From: CAMTWZ01 sp041749075
GTDB lineage: Bacteria > Bacteroidota > Rhodothermia > Balneolales > HLUCCA01
Direction of reading: 5' to 3'
Length of the DNA stretch: 64,000 nt
Assembly (NCBI GenBank): GCA_041749075.1
Contig: JBGTBY010000030.1
Span: forward strand, 94,285-158,284
Positions within the stretch are counted from its first letter, which is position 1. Each line of letters begins with the position of its first letter. A program made the position numbers and the translations under genes. Below the pieces are notes generated by a model that saw only the letters and a list, made by a program, of their open reading frames with translations, was not told the origin of the DNA and searched no databases. Below, piece by piece: positions 15,983 through 24,772 of the stretch.

Positions 15983-17646
15983 CAGAATCCGTAGCTGAAA
16001 CGGAAATCGACGAACGTTTCGCTGGGAATCTGAGCGCCTTTCAACACTCGGGTATCGGCAATGCCCAGCGCGAACCGGATGCCACGAAACGGCTCCGTCA
16101 CCACATCGAGTTCTAGCAATCGACGGTCGTGCACATCGGCGCCGGCATACAATGGCACGGCAAGGGTGTTGAGTCCGTTCAGCAAATCGCCACCCACATT
16201 TTCACCCGGCGGATTCAGTCCTTTCCTGATGAACCGATACCCCGCCATGATGCGGGTTCGATACGGCAAACGGGATGTGAGACGGATGGCCCATTCTTCC
16301 GCATTCGGACCAATGGAATGCCCCAGCGCCCGATTCAGATTCTCATACGTGTTGAGCCTCATGTAATGCGAGTACATGTGCGCATCCGACCGTGTGTAAC
16401 TCATTCCCAGTTGAAGATTCGCAGGCAAGCGCTGATGCATCCCCACTGTGAAAACCATCTTCGTCGAGTCGAGTTTCACGATCTTGTCGATGCTCGGCAT
16501 ATCGTCGATCAGCAGAGATCCGAAGAGTTCCGTTCCGGGAATGGGACGGGCCACCACATCCGCCCCCAGCAGATTGTTATCCCGGTCGCCGCTGTTGTAT
16601 TCCCCGAAGATGTAAGGGAACATGGGATTCAGGTAATTGAAATCAAGCCCTCGGGCGCTGTAGATAACCGTTTCGTGCAGTCCGAAGGTGATTTGCGGAA
16701 TCGGCTCGATCGTAAGGCGATGGGAGACTATCCAACGTTCGGGCGAACGCTTCACCAGAATGGTATCGCCCATGTACATCCGCGTGCTGAAACTCGCTTC
16801 CGAAAACAAATGACCATGCATGTAACTGAACATCAGTTTCGGCGTGCCGATATCGTAGCGGAAGGATGTGAAATACGGGGCATCCGGGCGGATGATTAAC
16901 GGCTCCGTCACATAGGGACCTAAGGATGTGGCTCCCGATCCGAAATGGATGCTCAGATACGGCTTCTGATACGACACAAATCCTTCATACCGATAGGATG
17001 TGGAACTGGGATTGCCATAACCCGTGGTCACATCCTGTTCATGCGTGTGGCCCCATTGTGGATCATAGCGAAGTAGGGGGATGTTCTTATGGATGGATGC
17101 GTTCTCTGCTTCAATGTGCATCCCGAACCCGTTGCTATGGTTCAGAAACCCTTTCATGGCCACAGAAGAGATGGGTCCGTTCCGTTTGCCGGCATCATCA
17201 CTCAAGGAGAAATTTCCGAAGGTGTATTGCACATAAAACGCGCCATACAGGACCGAATCTTGTGTGATGGGGGCAAACAGATGGGGATCGCGCCGAGCCG
17301 ACATCCCCTGTGGAACCGAATGAGAAAACCACCCAATGGCGTCTTGAATAAACGTTCGATTATGACGGAATCGGCGGAAGTCGAATTCATTCAGAAAATC
17401 ATGCAAGAGGGATTGGTCTGTCCGACTCAAATCCGCCTGCTTGTTTTGCGCTTGATTCAAATACCCGAGAACATCACCCCTCGACATCGGCCGGATCTCA
17501 TGTCTGTAACCGGTAACCACCCCATTCACTCGTTGAGTCAGAAGCCAGTCGTACACTGGATGATGCGCCGGCACGACCGAACTCTGCGCTTCAGCTAGCG
17601 ATGTTGCACCCAAAAGTAGCAAGCACAGAATCGCGGATTTCATCAC
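15982..17646 (-). CDS. Capsule assembly Wzi-like outer-membrane protein
   Basis: A 554-residue exported protein (signal peptide ending SLAEAQ) with the pattern of the Wzi/capsule-assembly family: an N-terminal helical portion (HPVYDWLLTQRVNGV, SRGDVLGYLNQAQ) and a long beta-barrel. It carries the conserved stretch FNYLNPMFPYIFGEY and GADVVARPIPG, and ends in Phe (FRFSYGF), typical for BAM substrates. E. coli Wzi binds capsular polysaccharide at the cell surface. Here it sits after two processive GT2 enzymes (ATGA overlap at 17643-17646), suggesting that it attaches or exports the glycan they make. Confidence 0.83.
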   Translation of the reverse strand: MMKSAILCLLLLGATSLAEAQSSVVPAHHPVYDWLLTQRVNGVVTGYRHEIRPMSRGDVLGYLNQAQNKQADLSRTDQSLLHDFLNEFDFRRFRHNRTFIQDAIGWFSHSVPQGMSARRDPHLFAPITQDSVLYGAFYVQYTFGNFSLSDDAGKRNGPISSVAMKGFLNHSNGFGMHIEAENASIHKNIPLLRYDPQWGHTHEQDVTTGYGNPSSTSYRYEGFVSYQKPYLSIHFGSGATSLGPYVTEPLIIRPDAPYFTSFRYDIGTPKLMFSYMHGHLFSEASFSTRMYMGDTILVKRSPERWIVSHRLTIEPIPQITFGLHETVIYSARGLDFNYLNPMFPYIFGEYNSGDRDNNLLGADVVARPIPGTELFGSLLIDDMPSIDKIVKLDSTKMVFTVGMHQRLPANLQLGMSYTRSDAHMYSHYMRLNTYENLNRALGHSIGPNAEEWAIRLTSRLPYRTRIMAGYRFIRKGLNPPGENVGGDLLNGLNTLAVPLYAGADVHDRRLLELDVVTEPFRGIRFALGIADTRVLKGAQIPSETFVDFRFSYGF

Positions 17647-18794
17647 TTATACTCGATGCTGTAGCCCACTCCCATCCATTTGATTTTCCGTGTGAACAGG
17701 AAAGATGGAGGAAGCATGGCGATGATGAACAAATGATAGAATTCCAGGACCCAGAAATAGCGGACATGTTTCTTGAGTCCCATCCGGCGCCGTTGCTGAA
17801 CAAAAAAGAAGGCTTCAGTAAAGGCTTTACCTAAGATGAACGTGAGCCAAGCCTGCCAGCTGATCATCCATCCGAAAAACAGGTAGACGACAACGCCAAA
17901 GCCCCACCAGAATGAAAAGAACAGAACCAACTTATACAAGATACCGTGCGAGATACCGCCGCCGAACCAACGACGCTGCTGGCTGATGAGGTGCGCTAGT
18001 GAAGGCACCGGACTGAGCGTGGCAGTGGTTTCCTCATCCAGATAACTGTCCACCTTCATGCCTTTGTCGATTACCATCTGAAGCAAGGCAAGGTCTTCGG
18101 CCACTTTGAAGGTGGCGTTTTCCAAGCCTCCGGCTTCGACGTAAATGGAGCGGCGGATCGCCATGTTCGGTCCGAGGCAGGCGAACGACACCCCCCATCC
18201 CGCCATGCCCATATTGAACATCTGCACAAAGGCCCACGACACTCGTTCGATCACCCCCAACCACGAATCGGCCCGTACCACCAAGGACCCGCCTGCCATG
18301 CCAGTTTCAGGCGTTACTTTGCCAAGCGTATGACGGATCCATAGCGGATGAACGGTCGCATCGGCATCGGTGATCATCACCCAATCGCCGGTTGCGACCT
18401 TGAACCCATGAGCAATGCCGCGCGCCTTCGCCTCAAGTCCATTCGGTGGCAACGCGGCGGAATGGAGCACTCGGATATGCGCATGCTCCCGAGCCACGGC
18501 ATCCATGATCTCCCCGGTACGGTCGGTCGACATGTCGTTGACCAGCACCACCTGAAGCTTGTCTTTCGGGTAATCAAGACGCAAGATGGCATCCAAACAC
18601 AGCGAAAGATCTTGCTCCTCATTGCGAGCGCTCACCAACACCGTCACTGGCATGCAATCCTCATCTTTCAGCGGAACGGAGCGTTTCAAACGGCTCAAAC
18701 CGATGATGAGGAACCACATCAGCACGAAATAAAAACACACCCAAGTGCCAACGGTCCAATCGAACCAGTTCCAAGAAGCGATGAAATCAAGCAT
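17643..18794 (-). CDS. Membrane glycosyltransferase family 2
   Basis: A 383-residue GT2 enzyme: one N-terminal membrane segment (about 15-33), a GT-A domain with VLVSARNEEQDL, NDMSTDRTGE, the metal-binding TDADAT and the catalytic EDLAL, then QQRRW, the product-channel motif of processive enzymes, and three to four C-terminal membrane segments. Together these mark a processive or chain-extending transferase using a nucleotide sugar on the cytoplasmic face. The sugar cannot be told. It lies 3 bp after the larger GT2 gene and overlaps the Wzi-like gene, so the three probably build and handle one surface polysaccharide or glycolipid. Confidence 0.9.
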   Translation of the reverse strand: MLDFIASWNWFDWTVGTWVCFYFVLMWFLIIGLSRLKRSVPLKDEDCMPVTVLVSARNEEQDLSLCLDAILRLDYPKDKLQVVLVNDMSTDRTGEIMDAVAREHAHIRVLHSAALPPNGLEAKARGIAHGFKVATGDWVMITDADATVHPLWIRHTLGKVTPETGMAGGSLVVRADSWLGVIERVSWAFVQMFNMGMAGWGVSFACLGPNMAIRRSIYVEAGGLENATFKVAEDLALLQMVIDKGMKVDSYLDEETTATLSPVPSLAHLISQQRRWFGGGISHGILYKLVLFFSFWWGFGVVVYLFFGWMISWQAWLTFILGKAFTEAFFFVQQRRRMGLKKHVRYFWVLEFYHLFIIAMLPPSFLFTRKIKWMGVGYSIEYK

Positions 18795-18797
18795 GAG

Positions 18798-20297
18798 TCA
18801 GGTCTTGAGGATGGATGCGATGCAGACGAATCCGTATCCGATGAATAGAATGCTGTGAAACGGGACCAGTGCGATCATTCCGATGGACACACCCATCCAC
18901 ACTCCACCGACGAAATATAAGGCCATCGCCCCTTCCGCCCACGTGCTTCGGCTGATGCCATGCGTGGCGAAACGACGGGACTTCCATTTCGCGCCGAGGT
19001 CGTTCACATTGTATTTGAGTGTGGAGTGGAAGACGGCGGTTCGAGTTGTGAGTCCGTCGATCAACGCGGCCGTGGCCAGTGGCGCCATCGCCAGCAACAA
19101 TGGAAAGAAGGCCGGAAAGGAACGCAGCCATTCCTTCAACGTTCCGAAAATTCCCACCCCGTAATGTCGCATGGCGGCGAAGGTGAACAGCGGGAGTAAT
19201 ATCACATTGATCTGAAGCAACATGAACACGGTCTGCAAGGCGGTGGGGATGGGTTTTGAACTCGAAAAGATGAACCATAACGACGCAAGGGCGAGCAATA
19301 GTCCGGCCGGAACAGCAAAGATATTCAGCATGTCGAGCAAGGCATGACCTTTCACTTTAAACGTGAGATTCGAGTTCCAAAGTGAATTCAATGTTTTGCG
19401 GATCACCTGCGCACGACCTTTCGCCCATCGATACTGTTGGATCTTCACATCATTCACTGAGACGGGAAGCTCTGCGGGCACATCTACCCCGATGTCAAAA
19501 AACAACGTCCATCCCCTTAACTGGGCTCTGTAAGCCAAGTCCATGTCCTCGGAAATGGTATCGTGCTGCCATCCGCCCGCGTCTACCAACGCCGTTCGGC
19601 GCCAGATTCCGCCGGTGCCATTGAAGCGGATGAAGCAACCGGACGCATGTCGCGCTTGCTGCTCCACCAGATAAAAGGCATCATGAAGCAGCGCTTGGGC
19701 CAATGTGAGCCAGGAAAACTCACGGTTCATGTGTCGTGGTCGGGTCTGCACGCAGCCGATGGATTCATCCCTGAAACGGGGCATCACACGACTCAGGAAA
19801 TCGGGTTCGGGCGCGAAATCGGCATCGATGATGGCGATGAAGGGGGCATCATCGTGCATCAATCCATTCGCAAGATTTCCGGCTTTGTATCCGGTCCGAT
19901 CGGGGCGGCGAAGCACTTGGATGTTGGTTCCGGATAGACGTGCTTTTTCAACGGCTATCGCGATCAATGGACCGGTTTCGGTGTCATCCGAATCATCCAA
20001 AACTTGCACCCGGAACCGGTCTTTCGGGTAGTCTTGATTGGCGCATCGATCGATCACCCGCTCCACCACGAACACCTCATTATAGACGGGAATCTGAATG
20101 ACGACGTCGAGGTGTTCACCTACGTCAAATGGCTTGGCAGGTGGTGTTTGTTTGAGTCCGTATCTCAGATACAGATAGAACAGATGGAATTGGCCGACAG
20201 AGAACGCAAGGATGATTCCTACCGAGGCCAACGCGAACACCAATAACACCATCGAGACCCACGGGTTCTGAAACACGCTCTGCCAGAAGTCGATCAT
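18798..20297 (-). CDS. Processive GT2 glycosyltransferase, cellulose-synthase-like
   Basis: A 499-residue enzyme with an N-terminal membrane segment (about 13-40), VVIQIPVYNE, LDDSDD, the DxD motif IIDADFAPE, TISEDMDLAYRA and QQYRWAKGRAQ, i.e. the full D, DxD, ED, QxxRW set of cellulose- and mannan-synthase-like enzymes, then four or more membrane segments. The closest remembered relatives are annotated as glucomannan 4-beta-mannosyltransferase-like or CelA-like proteins. It is the first gene of a four-gene minus-strand operon ending with a Wzi-like barrel and a TPR lipoprotein. No PilZ domain or BcsB partner is present, so cellulose itself is unlikely. Confidence 0.9.
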   Translation of the reverse strand: MIDFWQSVFQNPWVSMVLLVFALASVGIILAFSVGQFHLFYLYLRYGLKQTPPAKPFDVGEHLDVVIQIPVYNEVFVVERVIDRCANQDYPKDRFRVQVLDDSDDTETGPLIAIAVEKARLSGTNIQVLRRPDRTGYKAGNLANGLMHDDAPFIAIIDADFAPEPDFLSRVMPRFRDESIGCVQTRPRHMNREFSWLTLAQALLHDAFYLVEQQARHASGCFIRFNGTGGIWRRTALVDAGGWQHDTISEDMDLAYRAQLRGWTLFFDIGVDVPAELPVSVNDVKIQQYRWAKGRAQVIRKTLNSLWNSNLTFKVKGHALLDMLNIFAVPAGLLLALASLWFIFSSSKPIPTALQTVFMLLQINVILLPLFTFAAMRHYGVGIFGTLKEWLRSFPAFFPLLLAMAPLATAALIDGLTTRTAVFHSTLKYNVNDLGAKWKSRRFATHGISRSTWAEGAMALYFVGGVWMGVSIGMIALVPFHSILFIGYGFVCIASILKT

Positions 20298-20374
20298 AGA
20301 TGATGGTTCATTTTTGCCAAGATAGCGGATTCCTCTTTATTATGCGGTATGGTACCACCTAATCTTTAGCATAC

Positions 20375-22222
20375 ATGAGCCATCCCCAAATCACCCGGGA
20401 AACAGCGACCATCCGGTTCGCTGGCGACTCCGGAGACGGAATGCAGCTTACCGGATCGCAGTTCACCAACACCACCGCCCTGCTGGGCAACGACCTGAGC
20501 ACCTTCCCCGATTTCCCTGCGGAAATCCGCGCTCCGGCAGGTACTGTCGCCGGGGTTTCAGGCTTCCAGATCCAGTTCGGAAGTCGTGCCATCCACTCTC
20601 CGGGCGACTCCTGTGATGTCCTCGTCGTGATGAACGCCGCAGCCTTGAAAGCGAACATCAAACATTTGAGAACGGGTGGCATCATCATCGCGAATCTGGA
20701 TGGATTCGGGAAAAAAGATCTTTCTCTGGCCAGGTACAAAGCCGAAGCCGATCCTCTGCTCGAAGTCCAAACCACAGGTTATACCGTTGTACCGGTGGAT
20801 GTGACCAAGCTCACCCGCGCCAGCCTGGTCGATTCCGGACTCACCGTCAAAGACATCGATCGATGCAAGAACATGTTTGTTCTGGGCATTGTGTATTGGT
20901 TATATAGCCGTTCGATGGATCCCACGATCGATTTTTTAAGCAAGAAATTCGCAAAGAAGCCGGATCTGGCCAATGCCAACATCAAAGCGCTCAAAGACGG
21001 CTATACCTATGGCAACGCCACGCAGCTTTTTTCGGAACGCTACATGCTGGAGCCGGCTCGCATCGAATCGGGCACGTATCGGAACATCACCGGAAACGAA
21101 GCGACGGTTTTGGCCATCACTGCGGCCGGACAAACATCCAAACTTCCGGTATTTCTTGGCTCCTATCCCATCACCCCGGCATCCGACATCCTTCATGGAC
21201 TGTCAAAAATGAAGCATTTCGGGGTCACGACATTTCAAGCAGAAGATGAGATCGCAGCGGTGACGTCTGCGATCGGAGCGGCATATGGAGGCAGCTTGGC
21301 GCTCACGACGAGTTCGGGTCCGGGCATCGCGCTCAAAACCGAAGCCATCACGCTGGCCATGATGTACGAACTGCCACTGGTGATCATCAATGTGCAACGT
21401 GCCGGACCCAGTACCGGCATGCCCACCAAAACCGAACAGGCCGATCTTCTGCAAGCCGTGTACGGACGTGCCGGTGAAAGCCCCATTGTGGTGCTCGCGG
21501 CCGCATCCCCTGCGGATTGTTTTGATGTGACCTATCAAGCCTGCCAGATCGCCTTGGAACACATGATTCCGGTGATGATGCTGTCGGATGGGTACATCGC
21601 GAATGGCGCTGAGCCATGGCGTTTTCCGAACTCCGACACACTTCCTCCGATCCATGTGTCGTTCGCCAAACCGAGAAAAGAAGACGACGAGCCCTTCATG
21701 CCATACAGTAGAAATGAAGCCTTCGTGCGACCATGGGCCATTCCCGGCACAAAAGGATTGGAACACCGCATCGGCGGATTGGAGAAGGAACATGGTACCG
21801 GAAACATCAGTTATGATTCCGACAACCATCAGATCATGACCACGATGCGCGAGAACAAACGAAATGCCGTTGCCGACCGGCTTCCCCTCCTTCAAATGGA
21901 AGAAGGCGAGCCGACTGGTGATCTGTTGGTGATTGGATGGGGCGGAACCTTGGGTTCGATCAAGCAAGCCGTGATGGAAACCCGTGCTTTGGGGCACAAG
22001 GTTTCTCAGATTCATTTGCGCCAACTCGCACCGTTTCCAAAAAACTTGGGCGAGATCTTAGGTGGATTCAAGAACATCCTGGTTCCCGAAATCAACAGTG
22101 GACAGTTGGTTCGCCTGCTTCGCGACCAATACCACGTTCCTGCAAAAGGATTTAACCGAGTGAGAGGTATACCTTTCACCGTCGAAGAATTGAAAAACGC
22201 GTTTATCAACGAGGTGAATTGA
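20375..22222 (+). CDS. korA: 2-oxoglutarate:ferredoxin oxidoreductase, fused gamma-alpha subunit
   Basis: A 615-residue subunit in which the gamma domain (RFAGDSGDGMQLTGSQF, residues about 10-190) is fused to the alpha domain (GSYPITPASDILHGL, then TTSSGPGIALKTEAI and NVQRAGPSTGMPTKTEQADL). These motifs are those of KorA-type enzymes, which oxidatively decarboxylate 2-oxoglutarate to succinyl-CoA and reduce ferredoxin, or run the reverse carboxylation. It is followed by korB with a one-base overlap. No delta (ferredoxin-like) subunit is present, as is usual in this two-subunit class. Another 2-oxoacid remains possible. Confidence 0.93.
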   Translation: MSHPQITRETATIRFAGDSGDGMQLTGSQFTNTTALLGNDLSTFPDFPAEIRAPAGTVAGVSGFQIQFGSRAIHSPGDSCDVLVVMNAAALKANIKHLRTGGIIIANLDGFGKKDLSLARYKAEADPLLEVQTTGYTVVPVDVTKLTRASLVDSGLTVKDIDRCKNMFVLGIVYWLYSRSMDPTIDFLSKKFAKKPDLANANIKALKDGYTYGNATQLFSERYMLEPARIESGTYRNITGNEATVLAITAAGQTSKLPVFLGSYPITPASDILHGLSKMKHFGVTTFQAEDEIAAVTSAIGAAYGGSLALTTSSGPGIALKTEAITLAMMYELPLVIINVQRAGPSTGMPTKTEQADLLQAVYGRAGESPIVVLAAASPADCFDVTYQACQIALEHMIPVMMLSDGYIANGAEPWRFPNSDTLPPIHVSFAKPRKEDDEPFMPYSRNEAFVRPWAIPGTKGLEHRIGGLEKEHGTGNISYDSDNHQIMTTMRENKRNAVADRLPLLQMEEGEPTGDLLVIGWGGTLGSIKQAVMETRALGHKVSQIHLRQLAPFPKNLGEILGGFKNILVPEINSGQLVRLLRDQYHVPAKGFNRVRGIPFTVEELKNAFINEVN

Positions 22223-23235
22223 TGGAAGCCACACTCACAAGCAAAGATTTCGCATCAGACCAGGATGTGCGCTGGTGTCCCGGATGCGGCGATTACACCA
22301 TCCTCAAGCAAGTTCAATCCGTGATGCCGGATCTCGGCATCCCGCGTGAGAACATCGTGTTCGTGGCTGGGATCGGCTGCTCGAGCCGCTTCCCATATTA
22401 CATGAACACCTATGGCATGCACACGATCCATGGTCGGGCTCCGGCCATCGCTACTGGACTCAAAATATCGCGTCCAGATCTGAGCATTTGGATGATCACG
22501 GGGGATGGGGATGCGCTTTCGATCGGTGGAAATCACATCATCCATGCCTTGCGGCGGAATGTGGACATGAACATCCTTCTGTTCAACAACGAAATCTACG
22601 GGCTCACGAAAGGTCAGTACTCCCCGACATCCCGCCCGGGATCGGTCACCAAATCGACACCCATGGGTTCGTTGGATCATCCCTTCAATCCGCTGTCGCT
22701 TGCACTTGGTGCCGATGCCGGATTCGTGGCCCGCGCCATGGACCGCGATCCGAAACACCTCAACCAGATGCTTCTGAGAAGCGCCCAGCACGAAGGAACA
22801 TCCTTTTTGGAGATCTATCAGAACTGCGTGGTCTTCAATGATGGTACGTTCGATTTATATACAGACAAGGTGTCGCGTCCGGGTTCGGCTCTGTATCTGG
22901 AACATGAAAAACCGATGATCTTCGGCGAAAACAGAGACAAAGGCGTTCGTTTGGATGGATTGAGACCTGAAGTGGTCACCTTAGGGGATGGGGTTTCGCA
23001 AGAGGACCTGTGGATTCACGACGAACATGATGCCGTGAAAGCCTACATCTTGTCGAGGTTTTTCGCAGTTGGGAATGAAGACGGATTTCCGCGTCCGTTC
23101 GGCGTTCTGTTCGAAAGCAAACGCCCGGCCTACGACAAGCAAGTGGCGGCGCAAATGGCCGCCGCCAAAACCCGCCATGGCGCACCGGATCTCGACGCCC
23201 TGCTCAAAGGAAATGAAACCTGGACGGTCGCATGA
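22222..23235 (+). CDS. korB: 2-oxoglutarate:ferredoxin oxidoreductase beta subunit
   Basis: A 337-residue TPP-binding subunit. The WCPGCGDYTIL stretch and the later GIGCSSRFPYY provide Cys residues that, with one more, bind the single [4Fe-4S] cluster of this class. GDGDALSIGGNHIIHALRRN is the TPP/Mg2+ motif, and FNNEIYGLTKGQYSPTS is conserved in KorB. The ATG at 22222 overlaps the korA stop (TGATG); a TTG one codon upstream is less likely. The gene overlaps the next by 4 bp, so the unknown protein downstream belongs to the same operon. Confidence 0.94.
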   Translation: MEATLTSKDFASDQDVRWCPGCGDYTILKQVQSVMPDLGIPRENIVFVAGIGCSSRFPYYMNTYGMHTIHGRAPAIATGLKISRPDLSIWMITGDGDALSIGGNHIIHALRRNVDMNILLFNNEIYGLTKGQYSPTSRPGSVTKSTPMGSLDHPFNPLSLALGADAGFVARAMDRDPKHLNQMLLRSAQHEGTSFLEIYQNCVVFNDGTFDLYTDKVSRPGSALYLEHEKPMIFGENRDKGVRLDGLRPEVVTLGDGVSQEDLWIHDEHDAVKAYILSRFFAVGNEDGFPRPFGVLFESKRPAYDKQVAAQMAAAKTRHGAPDLDALLKGNETWTVA

Positions 23236-23933
23236 CCGACACCGATACCTATCGTTACACCTTTTCATTCGATGACGGAAGTCGGATCAGTTTGGATGTG
23301 ATCTTGGATTCGGTGGATCTGACCTACCGAAATCCGCCACCTGCCGAATTACCGGAATGGACGAAGTTGGAGTACATGCAGTGCTTGAACTGTCCGCTGG
23401 ATTCGAACGTGGTCACGCACTGCCCAGTGGCCGTGAATCTCGTGCAGGTTTCGGATGCCTTCAACGAAACCATCTCCTATCGCAACGCGGTGATCACCAT
23501 CCGCACAAAAGAACGCACCTACATGAAAGAATGTGGCGTTCAAGAAGGATTGGGCGCCTTGCTAGGTATCGTGATGGCCACGAGCGGATGTCCGGTTCTC
23601 GACAAACTTCGTCCCATGGTTCGCACCCACCTCCCGTTCTCCTCCTTCCGCGAAATCTTGTATCGCGCCGTGTCGATGTACATCATGGCCCAGCAGTTCC
23701 GCGAGAAAAAAGGCTTGGAAGCCCGCTACGACCTAGGCGGACTCCGCGAAATCTATGAAGCCGTTTCGGATGTGAACCATGCCATGAGCAACCGCATGCG
23801 CGCGCATTTCGATGAAGACGCCAACGTGAATGCCATTGTGGTTCTCAACTGCATGGCTCAATTCACGGCCATCACGTTGGAAGACGACCTGCTCGACGAA
23901 CTCGACGTCCTATTCAAGGCCTACTATTCCTGA
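23232..23933 (+). CDS. Conserved protein with Cys cluster, DUF6901-like, in kor operon
   Basis: A 233-residue cytoplasmic protein. The first about 65 residues form a short beta domain (YTFSFDDGSRISLDVIL), followed by a Cys group (MQCLNCPLDSNVVTHCPVAV) that could bind a metal or an iron-sulfur centre, then a helical domain (KECGVQEGLGALLGIVMATSGCP, then LDKLRPMVRTHLPFSSF). I recall similar proteins annotated as DUF6901 in anaerobic bacteria, but this is from memory. The ATGA overlap with korB suggests a link to ferredoxin-dependent metabolism. The last 24 bp overlap the convergent HMCES gene. Confidence 0.65.
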   Translation: MTDTDTYRYTFSFDDGSRISLDVILDSVDLTYRNPPPAELPEWTKLEYMQCLNCPLDSNVVTHCPVAVNLVQVSDAFNETISYRNAVITIRTKERTYMKECGVQEGLGALLGIVMATSGCPVLDKLRPMVRTHLPFSSFREILYRAVSMYIMAQQFREKKGLEARYDLGGLREIYEAVSDVNHAMSNRMRAHFDEDANVNAIVVLNCMAQFTAITLEDDLLDELDVLFKAYYS

Positions 23934-24578
23934 ATCGTTTTCGGACGGTTTGTTCAAGCGCTTGTCGGCCGGTGTGAGAAGGATGCGGGAGGAATCGACA
24001 TCCAACAACATATCGAGATGGTCACGAACCGAAATGTCGTTGTTCAGCCAATCCTTGTGACGTGATGTCGGTAGCATCACCGGCATCCGATGATGCCAAT
24101 GCGACATCGACTCATCCGCCTCCGTGGTGATGATGCTATACGTGAACACATCCTGCCCATCTGGAGAGGCCCAGCGGTCCCACAATCCTGCAAATGTCAT
24201 GATGGCTCGGTCGGGAAGGTGGATGTAGACCGGCTCTTTGGCTTTGTCGTCGGGTTTCCATTCAAAGAATCCGTTCGTTGGAATCAGACACCGCCTCCGC
24301 TCCAACAACCGACTGAAGGCCGGCTTTTCGTGAAGCGTCTCGCGCCGCGCATTGATCATCTTGTACCCGATCTTGGCTTCTTTGGCCCATGAGGGGATGA
24401 GTCCCCAACGAAATATGGGGATCACCGGAACCTTGTCTTTCCCAATCGCCACGACCGGCATCATCGCTCCCGGCGTCACATTGTAATTCGGGAAAATGGA
24501 GCCCTGTTGCGAGACCAATGCCTCGAAGAACGATTCCAGATCTTCAGATGACGTGAAAAAGGTGTATCGGCCGCACAC
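23910..24578 (-). CDS. HMCES/YedK abasic-site DNA-protein crosslink protein (SRAP)
   Basis: SRAP proteins form a covalent link through Cys2 with abasic sites in single-stranded DNA and so shield them. The Cys must be residue 2 after Met removal, so the true start is the GTG at 24578, giving MCGRYTFF. The longer upstream frame runs through tandem repeats and would bury the Cys. The other active-site residues are present: Asn76 in MINARRE, Glu106 in NGFFEW and His163 in HHRMPVML. The 222-residue length is normal. It overlaps the convergent kor-operon gene by 24 bp. Confidence 0.94.
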   Translation of the reverse strand: MCGRYTFFTSSEDLESFFEALVSQQGSIFPNYNVTPGAMMPVVAIGKDKVPVIPIFRWGLIPSWAKEAKIGYKMINARRETLHEKPAFSRLLERRRCLIPTNGFFEWKPDDKAKEPVYIHLPDRAIMTFAGLWDRWASPDGQDVFTYSIITTEADESMSHWHHRMPVMLPTSRHKDWLNNDISVRDHLDMLLDVDSSRILLTPADKRLNKPSENDSGIVGLE

Positions 24579-24603
24579 AGTGGTTTGTTGTTCGTTGTTT
24601 GAC

Positions 24604-24645
24604 GTAGAAAGTAGGAAGTAGGAAGCAGGAAGTAGGAAGTAGGAA
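24604..24645. repeat. Heptamer array, GTAGGAA type
   Basis: Six tandem 7-bp units: GTAGAAA, GTAGGAA twice, GCAGGAA, GTAGGAA twice. It lies just upstream of the HMCES start. Confidence 0.9.
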
Positions 24646-24659
24646 GAAAAGTAGCATGA

Positions 24660-24701
24660 GATTTCCGATTCCTGATTCCCGATTCCCGATTCCCGATTCC
24701 C
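24660..24701. repeat. Heptamer array, GATTCCC type
   Basis: Six tandem 7-bp units: GATTTCC, GATTCCT, then GATTCCC four times. It lies between the HMCES gene and the divergent symporter gene, 14 bp after the GTAGGAA array. The same units return at 26424-26502. Confidence 0.92.
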
Positions 24702-24772
24702 GTCTGCATTCTTTTTTCCATACATTGCCAATTGCACTGTCAAACCCTTAATGCGTTAAATGTATCGTTAAC

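Noticed and set aside
18798..20297. Calling this GT2 enzyme a bacterial cellulose synthase.
   Set aside because: No PilZ domain, BcsB, BcsC or BcsZ-like gene nearby; GT2 motifs alone do not define the product.
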